A DNA stretch of 12,594 nt from Coriobacteriia bacterium (lineage in GTDB: Bacteria > Actinomycetota > Coriobacteriia > WRKU01 > WQUG01). Numbering within the stretch: position 1 is the stretch's first letter; the number at the start of each line of letters is the position of its first letter. Of the stretch, positions 7,122 to 12,594 are shown piece by piece. The stretch is taken from assembly GCA_009785705.1 (NCBI GenBank), contig WQVS01000034.1, positions 1 to 12,594 on the forward strand, read 5' to 3'. The notes under the pieces were generated by a model. That model saw nothing but the letters and a program-made list of their open reading frames with translations. It did not search any database and was not told the origin of the DNA. A program made the translations under genes and the position numbers.

Positions 7122-8356
7122 TAATTCGCACCTCCTTGTTTCTTGAGGCGCTTAGCATCGTACTCTTTCATCTCCTCAGTCTTTAGCGTAGCGTTCTTAC
7201 CAATACGCTTTGCAGCCTTCATACCTAGGCCGTGTGCAACAAGAGCAGCTGCGACGACACCTGTAAGAGCAGCACCAGTACCAATTGGATGCAGGCCTCC
7301 ACCGTGAAGTGGCCAACCAGCAAGTGGTCCACTGCTAGCAGCACCTACGCGGCGATGACGGCCAGCGAATGGTGCATTGTTGTCAACCCAGTTCCAGGTC
7401 GCACAACCAATACAAACACCACCAGATTCAACACACCATGATTGTGAGTCGTTCCAGCGAATCATGGGGCAGCGACGATAGGTCTGAGGACCTTTGCAGC
7501 CCATTGGATATACGCAGAAGTTCTTTGCTTCTTCTTCTGATCCATAGCGATATACAAATTCGCCATTTTCGAAGTGACCGCGACGCGGGCAGCTATCATG
7601 AATCGTTGCGTTGTAGAGATACTTTGGACGACCGAGTCTGTCCAAGTCTGCTGCAACAGCAGCAATACCGCTTTCCAGTGTTCCGTCAGAACCAAGAAGT
7701 AGTGCTTGCACTACAACAGCAGTCAGTTCTTCTGGACTTGCAGGACAGCCTGCTAGGTTAACTACAGGCACATCAATGCCTCTGCGGCTTAGGTATTCGC
7801 TCATACCTGTAGCACCAGAAGGATTCGGGAATGCGCGAACCCAACCACCGTCAACGGCACATTGTCCCATTGCGATGATTGCAGCACACTGATCTGAACT
7901 TGCAGCTGCTTCTAGGTCGTCAAGCGAATTGGTGCCGTCAGCGTTTATCATGGTGTATCCGCTGCCGTTTTCGCCTTCCATAATGGCACCTTCGTAAATC
8001 ATGATGAAGGGCTTATTGCCTTGGTATACCTTTTTCTTTGCATCAAGTGCGTACTTGCCAGTTGCCATAGATGCAGCACTGTACTTTAGCGTAAGCAAAT
8101 CTAGTACGATGTCTGCAACATTTGGATAAGTGGCCTGCAATGTGGATTCTAGACAGCCTGTACACTTACCGCCTGAAAGCCAGATTGCTGGGGTCAACCC
8201 CGACTCTGCTGCGCCTGCAATTTTAGACGCCAGCGTCGGAACAAACGTTGATGAAAGACCTAGTACAGCTGCAGTCGAACCACAGAATTTCAAAAAGTCG
8301 CGACGTGACACACCGCGCTGTGATAAGTTTTCATAAAACGTCATTTCTGATCCCAT
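7121..8356 (-). CDS. hyaA: [NiFeSe] hydrogenase small subunit, Tat-exported, with three Fe-S clusters
   Basis: This subunit carries electrons from the active site to HyaC. A Tat signal, SRRDFLK (residues 17-23), precedes a hydrophobic stretch to about residue 50, so the HyaAB pair is exported folded. Ligands for the proximal [4Fe-4S] cluster are Cys65 and Cys68 (GGKCTGCLES) with Cys166 and Cys204. Those for the distal cluster are His253, Cys256, Cys281 and Cys287 (HDSC..., CVYPMGCKGP). The medial cluster has Cys296, Cys315 and Cys318, and Cys308 (QSWCVES) where standard enzymes have proline. That predicts a [4Fe-4S] rather than a [3Fe-4S] medial cluster, as in known [NiFeSe] enzymes. A C-terminal hydrophobic helix (about 357-378) would anchor it to the membrane. 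The length is 411 residues. An excellent Shine-Dalgarno (AAGGAGGT, six bases before ATG 8356) fixes the start. It is the first gene of the operon and overlaps hyaB as TAATG. Confidence 0.96.
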   Translation of the reverse strand: MGSEMTFYENLSQRGVSRRDFLKFCGSTAAVLGLSSTFVPTLASKIAGAAESGLTPAIWLSGGKCTGCLESTLQATYPNVADIVLDLLTLKYSAASMATGKYALDAKKKVYQGNKPFIMIYEGAIMEGENGSGYTMINADGTNSLDDLEAAASSDQCAAIIAMGQCAVDGGWVRAFPNPSGATGMSEYLSRRGIDVPVVNLAGCPASPEELTAVVVQALLLGSDGTLESGIAAVAADLDRLGRPKYLYNATIHDSCPRRGHFENGEFVYRYGSEEEAKNFCVYPMGCKGPQTYRRCPMIRWNDSQSWCVESGGVCIGCATWNWVDNNAPFAGRHRRVGAASSGPLAGWPLHGGGLHPIGTGAALTGVVAAALVAHGLGMKAAKRIGKNATLKTEEMKEYDAKRLKKQGGAN

Positions 8357-8448
8357 GCCAACACCTCCTTCATAAATTGAATAATTCGCCGCTTACACAC
8401 GCCCTTCCGGTACGTAGTGAAAGCAACATAAACTTTTCTCTCTGCTTA

Positions 8449-8540
8449 AAAGCTAAAACCCTCCCCCTTCCTTAATGTATTTTTAGCTTTCATGCTCTTG
8501 CCGAATTTTGGCAATAAAAATACAAAGACCCTGCAAGAGC
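8449..8540 (-). promoter_or_regulatory. Interlocking helices in the presumed hyaA leader
   Basis: Within the 367-base gene-free stretch 8357-8723, three perfect complementary pairs overlap. GCTCTTGC (8494-8501) pairs with GCAAGAGC (8533-8540). TGTATTTTTA (8476-8485) pairs with TAAAAATACA (8515-8524). TTTTAGCTTT (8481-8490) pairs with AAAGCTAAAA (8449-8458). The first two interleave, so they form either a pseudoknot or exclusive alternatives; the second and third share bases and exclude each other. Read toward hyaA, this would be a switch-like leader ending about 90 bases before the hyaA start. I could not find a convincing hyaA promoter upstream, so transcription of this stretch is assumed. 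It matches no riboswitch class I can name. Confidence 0.5.
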
Positions 8541-8616
8541 GTCTTTTACATTGGTATTATTTTCACACTAAATGCTCGCTAGCACAAACGAATTAGGCTA
8601 ATTTGCTGGTAATTTC

Positions 8617-8647
8617 TTGACTAAACGCAGCTATCGGGTGTTATAGA
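8617..8647 (+). promoter_or_regulatory. Probable selA promoter
   Basis: A near-consensus -35 TTGACT (8617-8622) is followed by -10 TATAGA (8642-8647) with a 19-base spacer, slightly long. The predicted start near 8654 leaves a leader of about 95 bases before ATG 8748. Confidence 0.5.
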
Positions 8648-8747
8648 ATGGAAGAGTGCGTCCAAACCTGCTTATACTGCTTTTACAGGTATGAACAAAC
8701 CATGAAACAAATGTTGTTAAACTATGCAAAGCCTGCGAGGAGCCTTC

Positions 8748-10325
8748 ATGTCAAGTACCACTAGCCCCACAAAACAAGAGCTATATCGAAGCTTACCCAA
8801 TATTGACCAGGTAATGAATACTCCCGAAGTCGAAAGTTTGCTATTGGGCGGCGTTGCTAGAGGCGTGGTTCTTGACGCTGTCCGCGATGTACTTGACGAA
8901 GCGCGTGCAGGAATAGCTGAAGGCCAAGTGACAAGTCTGTACGATTTGCAGACCTGTGTAACGGACATACTCCCCCACCTTGATGCTCTCTTACAGCCCT
9001 CACTACATCCTGTGATAAATGCAACAGGAATTGTGGTGCACACAAATTTGGGGCGCAGTGTTTTACCTCTTAGTGCACGTATAGCGGTTAATGCCATCAA
9101 TGAAGGTTACTGCAATTTGGAATACAGCACAGACTGCGGCATGCGTGGTAGCCGACATGACCATATTGAAGATTTGCTGTGTGAGCTTACAGGTGCTGAA
9201 GCTGCAATGGCTGTGAACAACAATGCTGCAGCTGTACTGCTGACTTTGGCAGCGCTGGCAGGAGACAGCGATACGATAGTGTCTCGTGGGCAGATGGTAG
9301 AAATCGGAGGCTCATTCAGAATTCCTGATGTTATGGCTGCCAGTGGAACCAACATGATAGAAGTCGGAACAACCAATAAGACTCATCTAAAAGATTACCG
9401 CGGCGCTGTTGAGTCCTCCCGTGCAGAAGGCCGTGATGTGGGACTGCTGTTTAAGGCACATACCTCTAACTATAGAGTTACTGGCTTCTCATCCGATGTT
9501 TCTTTGGAGGAGCTATCCCAGCTAGGTCGCGAAATGGGCGCACTAGTTGCCGAAGATTTAGGCAGTGGTGTACTGGTAGATCTGGCTGGGCTTTCTGCCA
9601 AGCGTGCAGCTAGTCATCAGGCCCGACATGCAGAGCCTATCACTACTGTTGAGGACACTGAAGTGGAAGGTCTGAGCTCTGACAAGTCTGACAAAGAAGT
9701 ATCTTTCCGCCTACCCCACGAACCTACCGTACAAGAGTCATTGGCAGCAGGAGTTGATGTCGTGACCTTCAGTGGAGACAAGCTATTGGGCGGACCACAG
9801 GCAGGTATTCTCTGTGGCAAAAAAGAAGTCATTGCTCGCCTAAAGAAGCATCCTTTGGCGCGCGCAGTCCGTCTGGACAAAATGACGCTGGCAGCACTAG
9901 CGGCAACATTGGGTCTTTACCGGGACTTGGATCAAGCAATTGCTGAAGTGCCCACACTACGCATGCTGCTTATGACTGCAGATGAGTGCCGGGAGCTTGC
10001 AATAGATTTGGCCATTGCCTTGCAGGCCATCATAGAGCGTGCCGGCAAATCAGGCGACAGTAATAGGGCACACGTGGTAAAGGATGAATCCTTCGCTGGT
10101 GGAGGCTCTCTGCCAGATGTAGAACTACCCAGCTATGCCGTAGCCTTAAGGCTAGACGGCATAAGCGCTAGTGAACTAGAAGAGCGCTTACGCAAAGGCG
10201 GAGAGATTCCCATCATAGGACGCATTAAAGATGACCATGTGCTGCTAGCTGTGCGAACCCTAAGTCCAGAAGACATAGCGGTAATCCTCGCAGAGTTCGA
10301 AATGCTGCTAGCGCACACCAAATAG
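8748..10325 (+). CDS. selA: L-seryl-tRNA(Sec) selenium transferase
   Basis: SelA is a PLP-dependent cytoplasmic enzyme that converts Ser-tRNA(Sec) to Sec-tRNA(Sec) with selenophosphate. The start at 8748 is chosen because GAGGAG (8737-8742) lies five bases before it; an in-frame ATG at 8724 lacks such a site. The product has 525 residues. Clear SelA motifs are VINATGIVVHTNLGRSVL (89-106), a region rich in NNNAAAVLL (157-165), EDLGSGVLVDL (269-279) and the PLP lysine motif FSGDKLLGGPQAGI with Lys345. The family norm is about 460 residues. Much of the excess is a polar stretch at about 283-320 (AKRAASHQARHAEPITTVED...) inserted between the GSG motif and the PLP lysine. The gene lies divergently from hyaA and upstream of selC on the same strand, placing the whole Sec synthesis module beside its selenoprotein client. 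Its last codons lie inside a dispersed repeat. Confidence 0.96.
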   Translation: MSSTTSPTKQELYRSLPNIDQVMNTPEVESLLLGGVARGVVLDAVRDVLDEARAGIAEGQVTSLYDLQTCVTDILPHLDALLQPSLHPVINATGIVVHTNLGRSVLPLSARIAVNAINEGYCNLEYSTDCGMRGSRHDHIEDLLCELTGAEAAMAVNNNAAAVLLTLAALAGDSDTIVSRGQMVEIGGSFRIPDVMAASGTNMIEVGTTNKTHLKDYRGAVESSRAEGRDVGLLFKAHTSNYRVTGFSSDVSLEELSQLGREMGALVAEDLGSGVLVDLAGLSAKRAASHQARHAEPITTVEDTEVEGLSSDKSDKEVSFRLPHEPTVQESLAAGVDVVTFSGDKLLGGPQAGILCGKKEVIARLKKHPLARAVRLDKMTLAALAATLGLYRDLDQAIAEVPTLRMLLMTADECRELAIDLAIALQAIIERAGKSGDSNRAHVVKDESFAGGGSLPDVELPSYAVALRLDGISASELEERLRKGGEIPIIGRIKDDHVLLAVRTLSPEDIAVILAEFEMLLAHTK

Positions 10326-10437
10326 TCAGACTCAGCGTCAAGTTGAAAAATTCATTTACACACGTAGGGAACTACGTTCAATAAATAAATTTTTGCAAGC
10401 CTTCTTGATTCTAGCTATCTGGAGCACGCTCTATTTG
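10308..10437 (+). repeat. Structured dispersed repeat, copy 2 (3' of selA)
   Basis: A 130-base element that begins inside the last codons of selA with CTAGCGCACACCAAAT (10308-10323), identical to the start of copy 3. A stem joins AAAAATTCATTTA (10346-10358) to TAAATAAATTTTT (10382-10394) with one mismatch. It is capped by CGTAG/CTACG (10363-10367 with 10372-10376). CAAATAG near the selA stop also pairs with CTATTTG (10431-10437). Compared with copy 1, the inner part of the stem has changed on both sides (GC pairs to AT pairs) while pairing is kept. Confidence 0.8.
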
Positions 10438-10454
10438 ATAAAATACTCAAGCAA

Positions 10455-10545
10455 TCACTCATTTCGTTGGAGGTGCCTTTCGGCGACTCTGCACTGCATT
10501 CGGAAAGTGATACAAGCATCACTTTCACTCATTTCGTTGGAGGTG
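10455..10545 (+). repeat. 21-base direct repeat copying the 5' end of selC
   Basis: TCACTCATTTCGTTGGAGGTG occurs at 10455-10475 and again at 10525-10545, exactly 70 bases apart. The second copy contains the first seven bases of tRNA-Sec plus 14 upstream bases. The first copy continues as GGAGGTGC, which would pair perfectly with the tRNA 3' acceptor strand GCACCTCC. Between them is a perfect 9-bp hairpin: GAAAGTGAT (10503-10511), a six-base loop and ATCACTTTC (10518-10526). It may be the trace of a local duplication. No integrase or full attachment site is visible. Confidence 0.85.
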
Positions 10546-10635
10546 GGTCTGTTCTGGTGAACAGCACGGTCTTCAAAACCGTCGTGAGGAGTGAAGAACT
10601 TCTCGGGTAGGTTCGATTCCTACGCACCTCCGCCA
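10539..10635 (+). tRNA. selC: Selenocysteine tRNA (anticodon UCA)
   Basis: The 97-base gene has the features of tRNA-Sec. The anticodon stem ACGGT/ACCGT closes loop CTTCAAA with anticodon TCA at 10573-10575, which reads UGA. The D stem is six pairs (CTGTTC/GAACAG) with a four-base loop TGGT. The variable arm is long (GAGGAG/CTTCTC stem). The T arm is GTAGG-TTCGATT-CCTAC, the discriminator base is G, and CCA is encoded. The acceptor stem GGAGGTGG/GCACCTCC has seven good pairs, but its eighth is a G-G mismatch where bacterial tRNA-Sec normally has eight pairs. It lies 213 bases after selA on the same strand. A promoter of its own is not convincing, so it may be co-transcribed with selA. Confidence 0.96.
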
Positions 10636-10649
10636 AAATCCTCTACAGC

Positions 10650-10779
10650 ATAAAAGCGCACTCCAGATTTGTGAGGTTAGTGCTGATTTACTAATGAGAA
10701 AGCGGAGCGTAGCTATCTCCTACGTGAGCACTTCTCACTAGTAAATCAGTGCTGAGATCGCGGATTTGGTGTGCGCTAG
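10650..10779 (-). repeat. Structured dispersed repeat, copy 3 (3' of rocD, facing selC)
   Basis: It starts on the minus strand at the rocD stop codon with CTAGCGCACACCAAAT, identical over 16 bases to copy 2. The terminal arms GCGCAC...CCA (10656-10665) and TGG...GTGCGC (10767-10776) pair. A very long inner stem joins 10679-10700 to 10732-10753, with 21 of 22 positions paired. The apex has CGTAG/CTACG (10708-10712 with 10720-10724). On the minus strand it ends GCGCTTTTA, so it can also serve as a terminator for rocD. The long hairpin could equally stop transcripts leaving selC. Confidence 0.8.
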
Positions 10780-11972
10780 GGACGGATCTCAACTAGCACT
10801 GCTTCTAGTTGGTCTAACATCCAGTCTAAATCCTCTTTGCTCGTTGATAGTGGCGGAGCAAAGCGTACCGTTGAACCATGAGTATCTTTTGCAAGTACGC
10901 CCTTATCCATGAGCAATTCACATACAGCACGTCCTGAGGCACGGTCTGGGTCGATGTCAATACCTGCCCACATGCCTACACCACGCTTACGCAGGAGTAA
11001 TCCTTCGCGCACCATTCCCTCTAAGCGTGCCTGGAAGTGTTCTCCCAATTCGCGTGCGCGGGCTTGATATTCTCCCGTTGCTAGCATGTCGCATACTGCA
11101 ATGCCTAGAGCACAGGCGATAGGATTACCACCAAAAGTTGAACCATGAGTACCTGGAGTCAAAAGACCCATGACCTCTTTACGACCCACTGCTGCTGACA
11201 CAGGGAAGATGCCGCCACCCAATGCCTTACCCAAGGTCATGATGTCGGGCTTTACGCCAACTCGCTCCCAAGCAAAGGTGTAGCCTGTGCGCCCGAGACC
11301 TGACTGAATTTCATCTAGGATTAGTAGTGCATTTGCTTCTTCAGTCAAACGGCGAGCGGCAGGTAGATAGTCGTCTGGCGGAATGTTTACTCCCGCTTCA
11401 CCCTGAATGGGCTCCAGTAGCACTGCGGCTAGTCTGTCAGCATTTTCTTCAATCGCCTTTGCCAAGGCTTCAGTATCACCGTAGGGTACCGCAAGGAAGC
11501 CTGGTGAAAAGGGGCCAAAGCTTTCGCGTGCGACATCGTCTGAAGAGAAAGATACGATGGTTGTCGTGCGGCCATGGAAGTTCTCCTCCGCCACGATGAT
11601 GAGACTTTGATTGTCTTCAATTCCTTTGACATCATGACCCCATTTGCGTGCTGCCTTGATGGCTGTTTCGACAGCCTCTGCACCCGTGTTCATGGGCAGC
11701 ATCATATCCATACCACAGAGATCAGTTAGTTTCTCGGCGAAAGGTGCAAGCAGCTCAAAGTCAAAGGCACGCGAAACGAGAGTTACGCGGTCCATTTGAT
11801 CTTTTGTTGCCTTGATAAGCGCTGGATGGCGATGTCCAAAATTAAGCGAAGAATAGCCTGCGAGAGCATCGTAGTAGCGACGCCCGCCTACGTCAGTTAT
11901 CCATTCACCTTCTGCTGTAGCAACAACAACGGGAAGTGGCTTATAGTTTGGGGACATTCTAGGTGAGGACAT
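10776..11972 (-). CDS. rocD: Ornithine--oxo-acid aminotransferase
   Basis: A 398-residue class III PLP aminotransferase predicted to convert ornithine plus 2-oxoglutarate to glutamate-5-semialdehyde plus glutamate, in arginine/ornithine breakdown or proline formation. The N-terminus SPNYKPLPVVV (7-17), AGYSSLNFGHRHP (38-50) and LPMNTGAEAVETAIKAARKWG (92-112) are typical of ornithine aminotransferases rather than acetylornithine ones. The PLP lysine is Lys249 in LGKALGGGIFPVSA, with Asp220 in LILDEIQSGLGRTG. ATG 11972 follows GGAG by five bases. It lies 54 bases after the ABC permease gene on the same strand, so they may share a transcript, though their functions do not obviously match. Its stop codon lies inside repeat copy 3. 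Substrate preference is inferred from sequence resemblance. Confidence 0.9.
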   Translation of the reverse strand: MSSPRMSPNYKPLPVVVATAEGEWITDVGGRRYYDALAGYSSLNFGHRHPALIKATKDQMDRVTLVSRAFDFELLAPFAEKLTDLCGMDMMLPMNTGAEAVETAIKAARKWGHDVKGIEDNQSLIIVAEENFHGRTTTIVSFSSDDVARESFGPFSPGFLAVPYGDTEALAKAIEENADRLAAVLLEPIQGEAGVNIPPDDYLPAARRLTEEANALLILDEIQSGLGRTGYTFAWERVGVKPDIMTLGKALGGGIFPVSAAVGRKEVMGLLTPGTHGSTFGGNPIACALGIAVCDMLATGEYQARARELGEHFQARLEGMVREGLLLRKRGVGMWAGIDIDPDRASGRAVCELLMDKGVLAKDTHGSTVRFAPPLSTSKEDLDWMLDQLEAVLVEIRP

Positions 11973-12026
11973 GCTCGCTCCAATCTGGTCATGATGTGTA
12001 TTGTTTGATGATTTCTGTAGTAGACT

Positions 12027-12594
12027 TTAGCACAAGTCAGGTGACTTGAAAAAGCGTTCAATTCCTGTGAGAAGCACGTTGGCGAAAAGCGCTAGAGCAG
12101 CAGCAAGTAATGTTGCCCATAACAGCTGATTCAAATTGCCTGTACGCAAGCCACTGAAGAGTAATACTCCTAGGCCGCCCGCGTCAATAAGTGAAGCAAT
12201 AGTGGCAATACCAATAGTTGAAATGGTAGCCAGTCTAATGCCTGCGATAAAAACAGGCATTGCAAGGGGCAGCTGTATGTAAGTGAAGACCTGTAGCTGA
12301 GTAAGTCCTAGACTGCGCGCAGCTTCTGTAAGACCTGGATCAACCTGTGCTAGTCCTGCGGCAAAGTTACGTACAAGCAAAAACTGGTTATAGGCAACAA
12401 GCACTATAATGGCCGTTGTTTGCCCAATACCAAAGAGAGGAATACTTAGTGCAAAAAGGGCTAGGCTAGGCACGGAATAAAGGGCTGATAAAGAGCCCTG
12501 GACGTACTCCCCCACTTTGGGAATCTTGTGCAATACGGCGGTAATGAGTGCCGCAAAAAGAATCGACAGCAGCAGTGCGACAAGAGTAAGAACA
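12027..12594 (-). CDS. ABC transporter permease, glycine betaine/choline/carnitine (OpuB/OsmU) type, 5' end outside window
   Basis: The frame is open to the right edge, giving 188 residues of the C-terminal part of an integral membrane permease. The cytoplasmic EAA loop that contacts the ATPase is clear: EAARSLGLTQLQVFTYIQLP. YSVPSLALFALSIPLFGIG and the IGIATIASLIDAGGLGVLLFSGL segment closely resemble OpuBB/OsmW/ProW permeases, which import compatible solutes during osmotic stress. Five or so hydrophobic stretches are visible. A methionine-like start at 12533 would be a TTG inside the frame; the open frame upstream encodes another membrane helix (VALLLSILFAALITAVL), so the gene continues beyond the window. 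The stop is TAA at 12027. The solute cannot be told from the permease alone. Confidence 0.88.
   Translation of the reverse strand, partial: VLTLVALLLSILFAALITAVLHKIPKVGEYVQGSLSALYSVPSLALFALSIPLFGIGQTTAIIVLVAYNQFLLVRNFAAGLAQVDPGLTEAARSLGLTQLQVFTYIQLPLAMPVFIAGIRLATISTIGIATIASLIDAGGLGVLLFSGLRTGNLNQLLWATLLAAALALFANVLLTGIERFFKSPDLC

Noticed and set aside
8717..9100. 127-residue minus-strand frame over the start of selA
   Set aside because: It is antisense to clear SelA sequence with low-complexity composition and no ribosome binding site.
10455..10545. Prophage or island attachment site at selC
   Set aside because: The duplicated part is the tRNA 5' end, the copies are only 70 bases apart, and no integrase or foreign block lies between them.

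Overview
This window holds a compact selenium and hydrogen metabolism island. Its core is a membrane-bound [NiFeSe] hydrogenase (hyaA-hyaB-hyaC, minus strand). Around it lie the genes needed to make selenoproteins: selD (minus strand), selA (plus strand) and the selenocysteine tRNA selC (plus strand). Both hyaB and selD carry an in-frame UGA that must be read as selenocysteine (Sec). Translated conventionally, hyaB stops just after the Asp-Pro of its C-terminal nickel motif, and selD loses its first 33 residues. Reading through restores DPUxxCxxH in HyaB (Sec542) and GU-AAKW in SelD (Sec18). The HyaB readthrough ends exactly at a TAATG overlap with hyaC.

The host is probably a strict anaerobe: there is a class III ribonucleotide reductase, an oxygen-sensitive type of hydrogenase and a selenocysteine system. 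Gene content, moderate G+C and protein style suggest an anaerobic actinobacterium, perhaps Coriobacteriia. That assignment is inference, not demonstrated.

Layout from left to right: 1-774 is the 5' part of nrdD (minus), preceded by a clear sigma70-type promoter overlapped by a pair of NrdR-like boxes. 1030-1967 holds a hydrogenase maturation protease (hyaD type) and a small cysteine-rich protein, overlapping by ATGA. 1994-3238 is an AT-richer Fic-family gene with a palindromic promoter/operator; it sits between these hydrogenase accessory genes and selD and looks like an insertion. 3412-4515 is selD, 4580-4610 a strong terminator, and 4765-8356 the hydC-B-A structural genes. 8357-8723 is a divergent regulatory region with interlocking helices in the presumed hyaA leader. 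8748-10325 is selA and 10539-10635 is selC. 10776-11972 is ornithine aminotransferase (rocD), and 12027 to the right edge is an osmolyte-type ABC permease.

Together, SelD makes selenophosphate and SelA converts seryl-tRNA(Sec) to selenocysteyl-tRNA(Sec) on the selC product. Sec is then inserted into HyaB and into SelD itself. HyaD would trim the 20-residue HyaB tail after nickel insertion, HyaA is exported by Tat, and HyaC passes electrons to the quinone pool. selB and the hyp genes are not in the window.

The most unexpected feature is a family of three structured, roughly 130-bp dispersed repeats. They lie at the 3' ends of hyaC, selA and rocD, each in the sense orientation of that gene, and share terminal sequences and a CGTAG/CTACG apical hairpin. 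Two of them show compensatory changes in a long stem.
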